Shown piece after piece: positions 27,584 through 40,956 of a DNA stretch of 64,000 nucleotides (position 1 is the first letter of the stretch; every line of letters starts with the position of its first letter). Origin of the DNA: Parabacteroides johnsonii DSM 18315 (GTDB lineage: Bacteria > Bacteroidota > Bacteroidia > Bacteroidales > Tannerellaceae); the NCBI RefSeq assembly GCF_025151045.1, contig NZ_CP102285.1:1860001-1924000 (forward strand), in the 5' to 3' direction. Made by a program: the position numbers and the translations under genes. Below the pieces are notes generated by a model. The model did not search any database. It saw nothing but the letters and a program-made list of their open reading frames with translations, and was not told the origin of the DNA.

Positions 27584-29597
27584 CTAATCCCGCACGCAAC
27601 GGATAGGGAAATAACAGGCTCCGACTGCTGCCGCTGGAACATTATTATTAACCATATCATTGTCGCCATCCAAATATGGAAACATTGGTATTCCATTTGA
27701 CAAGATATCGACCCAAAATAAGACAGTACCTTCTAATTCTGTTGAATTAAACTTAGGAGTACCGGTTTTACCAAACCCTGTTGTTTGTCCCAGTGCAGGC
27801 ACAGCATAAAGTGAAAGTCCGCTCAAATTATCAGGAGTATTATCACCAGACTTCCACCATTGCGCAACCACCCAATCACGACTATCTTTATTTTCCGCTA
27901 CATTAGAGACCATCATATGCCACCAGTCAAAACCGAAAATATAATCAATGTATTCCATGTCTGCATAATAATTACCAAATACACCATTCGTAAAACTTGT
28001 AGGAATATGCCACCCATCGGGACAAAGACTATTATTAGTTTGTCCTTCTATATCTTGTGAAAGGATATTGTAGCCTGCTCCAAGATTCTGGACATATGGA
28101 TCGTAATCTCCCGCCACAGCCGAAAAGTTATAATGCAAGCCATATCGTTTCTTCACTTCATCACTCTGAGTTTCAACATCGAAACTATCATCTTTCTTAT
28201 AGTAATCATACATAGCTACCTTCTGATACTGAGTACCAGTCGAATATTCGTTAAGATACAAGGTTTGGTTCTTCTGATCATCCGTCGCACTCCGCTGATA
28301 AACCAAAGAAGTTCCATCCTTAAACTTAGTAGCACGTAAATTCTCTCTCATCCAATAAGCCACTCCAATCTTAACAACAGGATATTCGTTACCGTCAGTA
28401 TCCGAAATAATATAAGGTTCTAACTTATACTTATCGATTCCACTTTTGCACTCCTTGACTTTTTTAGATGATGTAATCATCAATTTGGAGACTTCTTCCT
28501 TCCCTTCAGTTCCTGCGATAAAAGTTGCAAGAGGTGACACATTACCATTATCATAATCGCCTCGTGTTGTCCAACCGATACTTCCTCCGGCAATATTCCT
28601 ACTGCCTTTGGCACCTCCGAGATATTTAGCTATATAACCATTTGCAAGGTCCACCTCATTATTGGGACCAACTGGATAAACGGCAACGACTTGACAAGTT
28701 ATCCCACTCTGCCCCGGAATCCTGCCAAACCCTTCCTTACAAATCTCCGCAACCTGTTTTTCCCCATCCATAACCTTCCAGACATTGGATTTGTCCCAGT
28801 CTATATCATTTATGTCGATATAATTCTGGACAGTGACAGGCATACTCAATACTGTTCCATCTTTCAAAACAAACTCAACAAAATCATCATATACCTTCAC
28901 ATCCTTGAAGAATGGATCTCCACCACCCCCACTTCCGGTAGGACCTTGCGAGCCGGTCGGTCCCTGCTCTCCCGCCTCACCTCGTTCACCGGAGATTTTA
29001 GCCCACTGCTTGCCACCGTCTACAGAAAGATAAACGGCTGTTTCATCTATCGATCTTAAACCGATTATGATCGCATCGGGAGGTAACTGACTACCCAGTT
29101 TCAATTGCGGAGCAATAGTCTGTGCGTTAGCATGGATTGTATTGCCGTCGGGATCTGTAATAGGCTCACCGTCGAGCGTCCAATACCAATCGCCTTCTTC
29201 GGACTGTTTTACACCAATCGCCGGGGTATCCCCTGTTTCACCTTTCTCTCCGTGTATAGATGGTCGCCGGTTCCTGATTCTTAAAACGGATCGTATAGCC
29301 GACCGTGTCATTACCCAAAATCACTGGGGTGACATCCGTGATATAATCAGTCTCGTCCATCAATTTTTGAAGAGCATCGATGTTGCTGCTGGCAGCTGCC
29401 TGCCAGGTTTCCAAAGCCTTGACTCGTTCTTCCAATCCCGAAATTTTATTCCATAGCTCTTCATCATTATAGCATCCTGTCAAAAACAAGATTGAAAACA
29501 CAAACAAAACGATGGCAAAATAGAATTCACGATCTGTCAATTTGTTAGCGACTAACCAACCAGTAATACTGCATTTTTGAGGCTCATCTAAGTTCAT
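27584..29597 (-). pseudogene. Frameshifted surface lipoprotein (PL29 N-terminal-like plus FISUMP)
   Basis: Two minus-strand frames form one protein of about 670 residues split by a one-base insertion near 29251-29260. The first frame (29597 to 29238) gives a lipoprotein signal ending FLTGC, a coiled coil (LEERVKALETWQ) and VGYTIRFKNQEPATIY, then runs into RRER-stop. The second frame resumes with HGEKGETGDTPAIGVKQ, a collagen-like GERGEAGEQGPTGSQGPTG stretch and a C-terminal FISUMP-type domain (SDTDGNEYPVVKIG, CPDGWHIPTS). This resembles Bacteroidales DUF4988/PL29 N-terminal surface proteins. The upstream DNA looks like an invertible promoter in the OFF state. Its ligand is unknown. A base-calling error could also explain the shift. 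Confidence 0.7.
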
Positions 29598-29614
29598 AAT
29601 TTAAAATTTAATTA

Positions 29615-29797
29615 AGTTCGATAAGAACTATTTACTTTTTAGGTATTTTTTAACGGTAGAAAGCCCCATACAATCCCTAAAAAAGCTATTTTACATAACA
29701 AGTCACTACATAAATTACATATTTTAACAATATATCCATTTCTATTAAGTTTAATTCCATATCTTTGCGTCATTATTAACGTAGTTCTTATCGAACT
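29615..29797. repeat. Putative phase-variable promoter bounded by 16-bp inverted repeats
   Basis: AGTTCGATAAGAACTA (29615-29630) and its exact complement TAGTTCTTATCGAACT (29782-29797) flank 151 bases. The enclosed segment has a plus-strand -7 box TATCTTTG (29760-29767) pointing away from the lipoprotein gene, and no TAnnTTTG on the minus strand. Inversion would place the box at 29645-29652 on the minus strand, about 48 bases before the lipoprotein ATG. Inverted repeats around short promoters are a known means of phase variation of surface genes in Bacteroides and Parabacteroides. The recombinase is not in this window. Confidence 0.7.
29760..29767 (+). promoter_or_regulatory. -7 box inside the invertible segment (OFF orientation)
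   Basis: TATCTTTG matches TAnnTTTG and faces right, toward no plus-strand gene for over 590 bases. No convincing -33 element was seen. Confidence 0.5.
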
Positions 29798-29861
29798 AAG
29801 TCATTTTTTTTATTCTACATTGATTATAAATCCAAATCTTCATTTTTTATTTTCTCTGTCT

Positions 29862-29909
29862 ACCAAAAAAATAACGGCCTACCGCCGGACATTGCCGGAG
29901 ATAGGCCGT
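29862..29909 (-). terminator. Terminator of the cupin gene
   Basis: An inverted repeat, ACGGCCTACCGCCGG with CCGGAGATAGGCCGT (29874-29909), is followed on the minus strand by TTATTTTTTTGG. It lies just past the cupin stop at 29946. Confidence 0.65.
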
Positions 29910-29945
29910 AAAGCATAAACCCTTTAAGACTCTATTTTAAATAAG

Positions 29946-30284
29946 TCAGAGAAAATCTTTCCGTATCGGACTGAATGTGTCGATCAGCACACCCGCTTCC
30001 AGGCATCTGCAACCATGCAGTACCCCCGGTTTCATATAGATTCCGTCGCCTGGGTGGACGATCTTTGTCTCACCATCCGTCGTGAACTCAAACACGCCGC
30101 TTGCCACATAAGTAGCTTGCGTATGCGGGTGTGTATGAGGAGTACCGACAGCCCCGGTTTCAAATTTTACTTTGACCATCATCAGGTCGTCATTGTAGGC
30201 CATGATCTGACGGACAACCCCTTCACCGGCATTCTCCCACTTCATCCCGCTCTCATACTGAAAATTATTACTTTCCATATCCAT
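29946..30284 (-). CDS. Single-domain cupin protein
   Basis: This 112-residue protein has a conserved cupin barrel. Motif 1 is GAVGTPHTHPHTQATYVASG with the metal-binding His residues, and motif 2 is VHPGDGIYMKPGVLHGCRCL. Such small cupins bind a metal ion and may sense or modify a small molecule such as a sugar; the substrate cannot be read from the sequence. ATG 30284 is preferred because the upstream extension is not conserved-looking and overlaps the -7 box at 30306-30313 (minus-strand TACTTTTG). It diverges from the GH2 gene, so it may share control with glycan use. Confidence 0.85.
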   Translation of the reverse strand: MDMESNNFQYESGMKWENAGEGVVRQIMAYNDDLMMVKVKFETGAVGTPHTHPHTQATYVASGVFEFTTDGETKIVHPGDGIYMKPGVLHGCRCLEAGVLIDTFSPIRKDFL

Positions 30285-30305
30285 CCTATTCTGTTTATAT
30301 GTAGA

Positions 30306-30313
30306 CAAAAGTA
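30306..30313 (-). promoter_or_regulatory. -7 box for the cupin gene
   Basis: The minus strand reads TACTTTTG, a TAnnTTTG match 21 bases before the ATG at 30284. Confidence 0.45.
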
Positions 30314-30358
30314 AAAATAAATACAGAAACAAGAATAGGATTATCCGTCAAATTGTCC

Positions 30359-30366
30359 TACTTTTG
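30359..30366 (+). promoter_or_regulatory. -7 box for the ricin-GH2 gene
   Basis: TACTTTTG lies 25 bases before the ATG at 30392. It is back to back with the cupin promoter about 50 bases away. Confidence 0.5.
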
Positions 30367-30379
30367 AGGAATAATATAA

Positions 30380-33976
<3,597 letters not shown>

Positions 33977-33998
33977 CCTGTCAGTGAAGATGGCTTAA

Positions 33999-34053
33999 CC
34001 GCCTTGGAAGTGTCAAAAAGAGCTGTAAGCCCGACATATCTCCAAGGCGGTTT
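33999..34053 (+). terminator. Hairpin after the ricin-GH2 gene
   Basis: AACCGCCTTGGAA pairs with TCTCCAAGGCGGTT (about 34040-34053), followed by TTCATT. It lies 23 bases past the stop and before the GH78-like gene, so that gene may have reduced read-through or its own promoter. Confidence 0.5.
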
Positions 34054-34112
34054 TCATTCACCGAAAAAGCGTCATTCAAACAAAACAACTATTTACTAAG
34101 CCCCTATAAAGA

Positions 34113-35753
34113 ATGAAGAAAATCTTATTGACCGCAGGCTTTGCCCTATTTGCTTGGGGATCGACCTGCTTGGCGCAAAGCACGTATTTCAGCGACAGTA
34201 AAGAATGGCTCCGGAAAGCTGAAGCCTGCAAGCCGGAGTTGAGTTATCAAACTATTTCTCCCGTAAAAGTCGTCCGTTCCGTACAGGACGCAAAAGCATT
34301 CCAAGGCTGGCGGATGGAAGATGCCGGACAACCGGATATCCTCTTCAACGAACCATTCAAAAAACATCCTGCCATTACCCTGGATTTCGGCAATCATTAT
34401 ACCGGTTATCTCACTTTCTCCATCAAACCATCCGGGCTGAAAGCGGCCGACGCACCCGTCCGGCTTAAGTTCACCTTTGCAGAAGTTCCAAGTGAATTAA
34501 ACACCCCGCTCGAACCTTATAAGGGTGGCCTGGCCCGTTCTTGGGTACAGGACGAGATCGTGACGATCATGAGTGTCCCACACGAGATGACAATCCCGCG
34601 CCGCCTGGCAGGACGCTACCTGAAGATCGAACTGTTGGGTATATCGAGTAGTTTCGACTTCGTGTTCGACAAACTGACCTTCAAGGCACAAACCTCCGTC
34701 ACCAACGAAGCACCGGCTTTAGCCTCTACCACCGATCCTCTGGTCCGGGACATATACGAAGTGGGCTTGAACACCCTAAAGGAATGCATGCAGACCGTCT
34801 ATGAAGACGGGCCTAAACGGGATCGCCGCCTGTGGATTGGTGACCTCTATCTCGAAGCATTGGCAAATGCCTATACGTTCAAGAACCATGAACTGACCAA
34901 ATATTGCCTGTATCTGCTCGCCGCATTTGCTAACGACGAAGGCTTGCTGCATGCCACACTGCTCGAAAAGCCCCAACCCCATCCGCAATACGGCACGCAC
35001 ACGCTGGACTACTGCCTCATTTACAATGTAGCCTTGTTGGAATACCTGAAAGAGACGGGAGACATGGAAACAGCGAATGACCTATGGCCCGTTGCCGTCC
35101 GCCAGATAGAATTGGCGCTTCGCCAGTTCTCATCGGAATGGATCTATGACATGGATAAGAAACCTCAATACTGGCTGGTATTCGACTGGAAAGACGGCTA
35201 TGACCGTCAAGCTTCCATGCAAGGATTAACGATTTTCGCCCTGCAACACAGCTACGAATTGGCAAAAATGTTAGGAAAAGAAAAGGAGGCCGGCGAATGG
35301 CCAGCAATAGCCGGCAAGATGAAGAAAGCTGCCCGTCAGCATTTCTACGACAAGAAACGGGGCGTAATGGTCAGTGGCAAAGACAAACAAGTCTCCTATC
35401 TATCGCAGGTTTGGATGATCCTGTCCAACACGCTGGACAAGAAAGAAGGAGCTAAGGCGATGGCTGCCGTCATGTCCATGCCCGACGCTTGCTATCCGGG
35501 CTGCCCCTATGCTTACCATTATGTAATAGAAGCCCTTCTGCAATGCGACATGCAGCAAGACGCACGCAAACTGATTACCGATTATTGGGGCAGCATGGTA
35601 AAGCGAGGAGCCGATACTTTCTGGGAGGTCTATGACCCGAACAATGATTACCTTTCCCCCTATGGCTTCTTCGTAATCAATAGCTATTGCCATGCCTGGA
35701 GTTGCACTCCGGTCTATTTTATCAACAAATATCCGGAGATATTCCAAAAATAA
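34113..35753 (+). CDS. Secreted GH78-like alpha-L-rhamnosidase family protein
   Basis: This 546-residue exported protein has a signal peptide (1-21, ending CLAQ), an N-terminal beta-sandwich (about 60-190, HPAITLDFGNHYTGYLTF) and a C-terminal alpha/alpha barrel. The motif EDGPKRDRRLWIGD near residue 230 matches the E-x-x-x-R-x-x-x-x-W-x-G-D signature of GH78 rhamnosidases, including the catalytic acid. GH78 enzymes are often 700-1000 residues, so this is a compact form without extra lectin modules. It would cleave terminal rhamnose from glycans such as pectin or plant glycosides. It follows the ricin-GH2 gene on the same strand, which suggests a shared glycan target. Confidence 0.8.
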   Translation: MKKILLTAGFALFAWGSTCLAQSTYFSDSKEWLRKAEACKPELSYQTISPVKVVRSVQDAKAFQGWRMEDAGQPDILFNEPFKKHPAITLDFGNHYTGYLTFSIKPSGLKAADAPVRLKFTFAEVPSELNTPLEPYKGGLARSWVQDEIVTIMSVPHEMTIPRRLAGRYLKIELLGISSSFDFVFDKLTFKAQTSVTNEAPALASTTDPLVRDIYEVGLNTLKECMQTVYEDGPKRDRRLWIGDLYLEALANAYTFKNHELTKYCLYLLAAFANDEGLLHATLLEKPQPHPQYGTHTLDYCLIYNVALLEYLKETGDMETANDLWPVAVRQIELALRQFSSEWIYDMDKKPQYWLVFDWKDGYDRQASMQGLTIFALQHSYELAKMLGKEKEAGEWPAIAGKMKKAARQHFYDKKRGVMVSGKDKQVSYLSQVWMILSNTLDKKEGAKAMAAVMSMPDACYPGCPYAYHYVIEALLQCDMQQDARKLITDYWGSMVKRGADTFWEVYDPNNDYLSPYGFFVINSYCHAWSCTPVYFINKYPEIFQK

Positions 35754-35777
35754 CCTCTTCCATACCTATAAAAGGAA

Positions 35778-35909
35778 CTGTCAAAATGCGCTTGATGATT
35801 GTTTTTAGGCACGGATTACAGGGATTACGCGGATTTTTATTCTGTCCCCGTGAAATTCCTGTAATCCGTACTTAAAAAAGAAGTAGCAAGCAAAGTTCTA
35901 TTTTGACAG
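35778..35909. repeat. MITE-like imperfect inverted repeat
   Basis: The ends CTGTCAAAAT (35778-35787) and ATTTTGACAG (35900-35909) are exact complements. Inside, ACGGATTACAGG (35811-35822) pairs with CCTGTAATCCGT (35858-35869), and a T-rich tract matches an A-rich tract. The layout suits a small folded or mobile repeat. No transposase or clear target duplication was seen, and no second copy was noticed in this window. Confidence 0.5.
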
Positions 35910-36158
35910 ACTCTTGCAATCTTTCAGGATGTATGTCGACCAGCAGACAGAACTTTCTCTCCTCCTTCCAAAACCCAAAATCCTTATCATAAATCTGAAT
36001 AGTCATTTTCAAAAGAAGAACTTACAATAATAAAGATAAAACAAGTATTACCATTACTATTTATAACATAAAACACCCCTATTTGTAACAATCCATTACC
36101 AACACAATATTCTCATACATTAAGATACTATTTACACTTACAATATATCAAAACGTCG

Positions 36159-36166
36159 TATATTTG
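36159..36166 (+). promoter_or_regulatory. -7 box for dapF-dapL
   Basis: TATATTTG lies 49 bases before the dapF ATG and matches TAnnTTTG exactly. Confidence 0.55.
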
Positions 36167-36215
36167 CATTGTAATAAAGCAAAAAGATATAATAATCAAA
36201 ACAACAATAACAAAA

Positions 36216-37040
36216 ATGACAGAACCAATCAGATTTACAAAGATGCACGGAGCCGGGAACGACTATATATACGTGAATGCAATGGCTTTTCCGATCCGGA
36301 ACCCGGAAAAACTTGCCATCAGGTTAAGCGCTCCTCATACCGGGATCGGCTCAGACGGACTGGTTCTGATCGGTTCGTCGAAAATCGCTGACTTCAGCAT
36401 GCGTATTTTCAATGCAGACGGTTCCGAAGCCATGATGTGCGGAAATGCCTCCCGTTGTATCGGCAAATATGTATATGACAAAAGACTGACAGACAAAAAA
36501 AACGTTACACTGGAAACACGATCCGGCATTAAGGAGTTACAACTGACCACCCGAAAGCTTTCCGGTTCCCGCGAAGAAGTTATCGAAGTAACGGTCGACA
36601 TGGGCTGTCCGGTTGTAGGTGAAGCAGCCCTCGAAATAGAAGCCGGAGGCTATTTTTATACGGGAACAGTTGTCTCGATGGGAAATCCGCATCTCGTTAT
36701 TTTTGTTGAAGATATCGCGAATATAAATCTGCCGGCCATCGGACCTTTACTGGAATGCCATCCGCTGTTCCCGAACCGGACGAATGTCGAGTTTGTTCAG
36801 GTATTAAATATGGACGAAGTACGGATGAAGGTTTGGGAACGAGGCTCCGGCATTACACAAGCTTGCGGAACCGGAGCCTGTGCGACAGCTGTCGCAGGCG
36901 TGATACGCAGAAAAACCGGACGGAAAACCAAAGTCGTCATGGATGGAGGCCCTCTCACCATCCGTTGGGACGAAAGTTCCGGACACGTCTATATGACCGG
37001 CGGGGCGGTCAAGGTATTCGAGGGAGAACTGGAAATATAA
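36216..37040 (+). CDS. dapF: Diaminopimelate epimerase
   Basis: This 274-residue cytoplasmic enzyme converts LL- to meso-diaminopimelate for lysine and peptidoglycan synthesis. The start [12 protein letters not shown] is the family signature. The two active-site Cys are in [13 protein letters not shown] (about residue 74) and ACGTGACAT (about 217). The length is normal. It is followed after 26 bases by dapL, which makes its substrate; together they are the last two steps of the aminotransferase variant of the DAP pathway. Confidence 0.97.
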   Translation: MTEPIRFTKMHGAGNDYIYVNAMAFPIRNPEKLAIRLSAPHTGIGSDGLVLIGSSKIADFSMRIFNADGSEAMMCGNASRCIGKYVYDKRLTDKKNVTLETRSGIKELQLTTRKLSGSREEVIEVTVDMGCPVVGEAALEIEAGGYFYTGTVVSMGNPHLVIFVEDIANINLPAIGPLLECHPLFPNRTNVEFVQVLNMDEVRMKVWERGSGITQACGTGACATAVAGVIRRKTGRKTKVVMDGGPLTIRWDESSGHVYMTGGAVKVFEGELEI

Positions 37041-37066
37041 ACACAACAAAAAACAATTGATAAAGT

Positions 37067-38296
37067 ATGGCACTGATTAATGAACATTTCCTGAAGCTGC
37101 AAAACAACTACCTGTTCTCGGACATCGCAAAGAAAGTAAACAGTTTTAAGGTTACACATCCGAAAAAGAAGATTATCCGCATGGGTATCGGCGATGTGAC
37201 ACAACCGTTAGCCCCTGCCGTCATCGAGGCCATGCACAAAGCAGTCGATGAAATGGCAAGTAAGGATACATTTCACGGATACGGCCCCGAACAAGGTTAT
37301 CCGTTTCTGATAGATGCCATCATCAAGAATGATTATGCCAGCCGCGGTATCTTCCTCGAACCCGGAGAAGTGTTTGTGAGCGACGGTGCCAAAAGCGACT
37401 GTGGGAATATCGGTGATATGCTTCGCCACGACAACAGTATCGGCGTGACAGACCCGGTCTATCCGGTATATATCGACTCGAACGTGATGAGCGGACGGAC
37501 CGGAACACTGGAAGACGGCAAATGGAGCGATGTGGTCTACATACCTTGCACGGAAGCTAACGATTTCGTGCCCGATCTGCCCAGCCGCCGTGTAGACATC
37601 ATTTACCTTTGCTACCCGAACAACCCGACCGGAACGACGCTTACGAAAGAGGAGCTGAAAAAATGGGTGAACTATGCCCTTGCCAACGACTGCCTGATCA
37701 TGTACGACTCGGCTTACGAAGCCTATATCCAGGACCCCAATATCCCCCACTCGATCTACGAGATCAAGGGAGCGAAGAAGGTGGCGATCGAGTTCCGCAG
37801 TTTCTCCAAGACAGCCGGTTTCACAGGTGTGCGTTGCGGTTACACGATTGTCCCGAAAGAGTTGAACGCCTTTACCCTGGCAGGCGAACGGGTTCCGCTG
37901 AACCGGATGTGGAACCGCCGCCAATGCACGAAGTTCAACGGTACGAGCTACATCACCCAGCGAGGTGCCGAAGCAGTCTACAGCCCGGAAGGAAAAACAC
38001 AGATCAGGAAAACGATCGATTACTACATGACCAACGCCCGTATCATGCGGGAAAGCCTCCGGAGCTGCGGCCTGCGGGTGTATGGTGGCGAAAACGCTCC
38101 TTACATCTGGCTGAAAACACCGGACGGACTCTCCTCTTGGAAATTTTTTGACAAACTGCTTTATGAAGTCAATATAGTAGGAACCCCCGGTGTAGGGTTC
38201 GGACCCGGAGGCGAGGGATTTCTCCGTCTCACCGCTTTCGGAGACAGAGACGACACGTTGGAGGCCATGAGCAGGCTGAAGAAGTGGTTGCTCTAA
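37067..38296 (+). CDS. dapL: LL-diaminopimelate aminotransferase
   Basis: This 409-residue class I/II PLP aminotransferase makes LL-DAP directly from tetrahydrodipicolinate and glutamate, bypassing succinylated intermediates. The PLP lysine is in [17 protein letters not shown] (about residue 247). [20 protein letters not shown] and the N-terminal [11 protein letters not shown] are typical of DapL. Its position right after dapF supports it against other aminotransferases. glnN begins 68 bases downstream and may be read by the same transcript. Confidence 0.95.
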   Translation: MALINEHFLKLQNNYLFSDIAKKVNSFKVTHPKKKIIRMGIGDVTQPLAPAVIEAMHKAVDEMASKDTFHGYGPEQGYPFLIDAIIKNDYASRGIFLEPGEVFVSDGAKSDCGNIGDMLRHDNSIGVTDPVYPVYIDSNVMSGRTGTLEDGKWSDVVYIPCTEANDFVPDLPSRRVDIIYLCYPNNPTGTTLTKEELKKWVNYALANDCLIMYDSAYEAYIQDPNIPHSIYEIKGAKKVAIEFRSFSKTAGFTGVRCGYTIVPKELNAFTLAGERVPLNRMWNRRQCTKFNGTSYITQRGAEAVYSPEGKTQIRKTIDYYMTNARIMRESLRSCGLRVYGGENAPYIWLKTPDGLSSWKFFDKLLYEVNIVGTPGVGFGPGGEGFLRLTAFGDRDDTLEAMSRLKKWLL

Positions 38297-38363
38297 GTTG
38301 GCTGTCGATGAATCCCGATCTATCGGCATACTTGGAAAATTATCACATCAAATCATTATATCT

Positions 38364-40550
38364 ATGTCAAAGTTAAGATTCAGAGTAGTAGAAACAGCCT
38401 TCAAGAAACAGGCTGTGGAAGTTCCGACTCCGGACGAACGTCCATCCGGTTATTTCGGGCAGAACGTATTCAACCGGGCGAAGATGTTCAAATACCTTAC
38501 TGAAAAAGCATATGGACGAATCACGGACTGTATCGACAACGGCACTCCACTCGACCGAGAAACAGCCGATGCCGTTGCCGTCGGCATGAAGAAATGGGCG
38601 ATCGAAATGGGTGCCACCCACTACACACACTGGTTCCATCCGCTGACCGAGGGAACGGCCGAGAAGCACGACGCTTTCGTCGAACACGACGGAAAAGGTG
38701 GCATGGTCGAAGAGTTCTCCGGCAAACTGCTGATCCAGCAAGAACCGGATGCATCCAGTTTTCCGAACGGCGGTATCCGGAACACATTCGAGGCACGCGG
38801 CTATTCCGCCTGGGACCCTTCCTCTCCCGCTTTCATCGTAGGCGATACACTCTGCATCCCGACTATCTTCATCGCTTATACCGGCGAATCGCTGGACTAC
38901 AAAGCCCCACTGCTGAAAGCCCTCGAAGCCGTCAACAAGGCTGCCACAGATGTCTGCCATTACTTCAATCCGGATGTAAAGAAAGTGTACGCTTACCTGG
39001 GCTGGGAACAGGAGTACTTCCTGGTCGATGAAGGCTTGTATGCTGCACGTCCCGACCTATTGCTAACCGGCCGTACGTTGATGGGACACGAAAGTTCGAA
39101 AAACCAGCAGCTGGAAGACCACTACTTCGGCGCTATTCCGACTCGTGTCATGGAGTTTATGAAGGAACTGGAAATCGAATCGCTCAAATTAGGAATTCCT
39201 TTGAAAACACGCCACAATGAAGTAGCTCCGAACCAGTTCGAGTTAGCTCCCATTTTCGAAGAATGCAACCTGGCGAACGACCATAACTTGCTCGTAATGG
39301 CCCTGATGCGTAAGATCAGCCGTAAACATGGCTTCCGTGTCCTGTTGCACGAAAAACCATTCAAAGGCGTAAACGGTTCCGGCAAACATAACAACTGGTC
39401 ATTAGGAACCGACACAGGCATCCTCCTGATGGCTCCGGGTAAGACACCGGAAGAAAACCTCCGCTTCATCACCTTCATCGTCAATGTGCTGATGGCTGTA
39501 TATCACCACAACGGACTCTTGAAAGCTAGCATTTCAAGCGCCACCAACGCCCACCGCTTAGGAGCCAACGAGGCACCTCCGGCAATCATCTCCAGCTTCC
39601 TTGGAACACAGTTATCAAAAGTCCTGGAGCATCTTGAAAAAAGCGAACCGGAAGATCTGATGTTGGCAGGCAAGCAGGGCATGAAGCTCGACATCGCCCG
39701 CATTCCCGAACTGCTGATCGATAATACCGACCGTAACCGTACCTCACCTTTTGCCTTCACCGGCAACCGATTTGAATTTCGTGCCGTAGGCTCAGAAGCC
39801 AACTGCGCTTCTGCTATGCTCGCCCTGAACGCGGCTGTAGCCGAACAATTGAAGACATTCAAAACCGAGGTTGATGCAAAAATTGCCGATGGCAAGGAAA
39901 CATTCGCCGCCATTCTCGAAGTGCTCCGTAAAGACATCAAGGAATGCAAGGCGATCCGCTTCGACGGCAACGGCTACAGTGACGAATGGAAAGCCGAAGC
40001 TGCCCGTCGTGGCCTGGACTGCGAGACAAGCGTGCCGGTGATCTTCGACAACTATCTGAAAGAAAGCAGCGTCCGGATGTTCGAATCCACCGGTGTCATG
40101 ACACGCAAGGAACTGGAAGCCCGTAACGAAGTCAAATGGGAAACCTATACGAAGAAAATCCAAATCGAAGCCCGCGTACTCGGCGACCTGGCGATGAACC
40201 ACATCATCCCGACCGCCACCAAATACCAGACTTCCCTGATCGACAACGTCTACAAAATGAAAGACCTTTTCCCTGCTGATAAAGCTTCTATCCTTTCGTC
40301 CCGCAACCTGGAAATTATTGAAGACATCGCCTATCGCACCAACTTCATCAAAGAGAAGGTCGACGAAATGGTGGAAGCCCGCAAGGTCGCCAACAAGATC
40401 GAAAGCGAACGCGAGAAGGCAATCACCTACCACGACAAGATCGTCCCGATGCTAGAAGCCATCCGCTATCACATCGACAAATTAGAACTGGTTGTCGATG
40501 ACCAGATCTGGACATTACCGAAATACAGGGAACTATTATTTATCAGATAA
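38364..40550 (+). CDS. glnN: Glutamine synthetase type III
   Basis: This protein of about 728 residues is a GSIII, the large glutamine synthetase of Bacteroidales and cyanobacteria, much longer than GSI (about 470). It makes glutamine from glutamate, ammonia and ATP. The N-terminus (RFRVVETAFKKQAVEVPTP, SGYFGQNVFN) is the GSIII signature, and the catalytic region includes VYAYLGWEQEYFLVDE, KTRHNEVAPNQFELAPI and NGSGKHNNWSLGT. ATG 38364 is chosen over a frame start at 38298 because the upstream 22 residues are not family-like. A strong terminator follows. It pairs with gltBD in ammonia assimilation. Confidence 0.96.
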   Translation: MSKLRFRVVETAFKKQAVEVPTPDERPSGYFGQNVFNRAKMFKYLTEKAYGRITDCIDNGTPLDRETADAVAVGMKKWAIEMGATHYTHWFHPLTEGTAEKHDAFVEHDGKGGMVEEFSGKLLIQQEPDASSFPNGGIRNTFEARGYSAWDPSSPAFIVGDTLCIPTIFIAYTGESLDYKAPLLKALEAVNKAATDVCHYFNPDVKKVYAYLGWEQEYFLVDEGLYAARPDLLLTGRTLMGHESSKNQQLEDHYFGAIPTRVMEFMKELEIESLKLGIPLKTRHNEVAPNQFELAPIFEECNLANDHNLLVMALMRKISRKHGFRVLLHEKPFKGVNGSGKHNNWSLGTDTGILLMAPGKTPEENLRFITFIVNVLMAVYHHNGLLKASISSATNAHRLGANEAPPAIISSFLGTQLSKVLEHLEKSEPEDLMLAGKQGMKLDIARIPELLIDNTDRNRTSPFAFTGNRFEFRAVGSEANCASAMLALNAAVAEQLKTFKTEVDAKIADGKETFAAILEVLRKDIKECKAIRFDGNGYSDEWKAEAARRGLDCETSVPVIFDNYLKESSVRMFESTGVMTRKELEARNEVKWETYTKKIQIEARVLGDLAMNHIIPTATKYQTSLIDNVYKMKDLFPADKASILSSRNLEIIEDIAYRTNFIKEKVDEMVEARKVANKIESEREKAITYHDKIVPMLEAIRYHIDKLELVVDDQIWTLPKYRELLFIR

Positions 40551-40601
40551 ATCCGAGAAGGTATTCAGACAATAGTTTTTTGTTGATTGTTTTGTGTTTG
40601 C

Positions 40602-40641
40602 AAGGGGAGCATGCAGTGAAGTATGGCTCCCCTTCTTTTTT
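40602..40641 (+). terminator. Rho-independent terminator after glnN
   Basis: AAGGGGAGC (40602-40610) pairs with GCTCCCCTT (40626-40634), followed by CTTTTTTT. Confidence 0.75.
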
Positions 40642-40697
40642 AATCCAAAGGAATTGCATACCTTTGGAGCATAATTCATAAGAAAGGAGTTTACATC

Positions 40698-40956
40698 ATG
40701 ACGGCAATGGAATTCCAACAATGGAAACAGAACTTCATACGCGATTATCTGGACGAGATAGACGATATGGAGGTTTTAGAAAAGATCAAAAAATATGCCA
40801 AACGCATTTACCCAAGAAAGAGAACGCTCGCCCTTGTGTCATTACTCGCAGGAAGAGATGATTGCGAAGGTCAGGGAAGCTGAGGCTCAAGTGGAAAGAG
40901 GTGAATACATTACAGACGAAGAACTTTCTAAAGAAATAGAAACATGGTTTCGATGA
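40698..40956 (+). pseudogene. Antitoxin-like gene with frameshift
   Basis: The frame from ATG 40698 reads MTAMEFQQWKQNFIRDY and DEIDDMEVLEKIKKYAKRI, then changes near 40815-40830. In the shifted frame it continues ERSPLCHYSQEEM and VERGEYITDEELSKEIETWF, ending with TGA at 40954-40956. That ending overlaps the toxin ATG as ATGA, the usual antitoxin-toxin coupling. As it stands the first frame stops at 40883 with an unrelated tail. Two-domain antitoxins of this shape are common before ParE/RelE toxins in Bacteroidales. The name is based on layout and partner; the frameshift is visible. Confidence 0.6.

Larger units (their letters stand above)
29598..29945. other. Spacer containing the putative invertible promoter and a terminator
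   Basis: This 348-base AT-rich spacer separates the lipoprotein and cupin genes, both on the minus strand. It holds a pair of inverted repeats (29615-29630 and 29782-29797), a plus-strand -7 box between them, and the cupin gene terminator. Confidence 0.6.
35754..36215. other. Spacer with imperfect inverted repeat and dapF promoter
   Basis: This 462-base spacer contains a 132-base imperfect inverted repeat (35778-35909), an AT-rich stretch, and the dapF -7 box at 36159-36166. No gene was supported. Confidence 0.5.

Noticed and set aside
35687-35875. 62-codon ORF overlapping the end of the GH78-like gene and the inverted repeat
   Set aside because: It spans a gene end and a repeat and has no independent signals.
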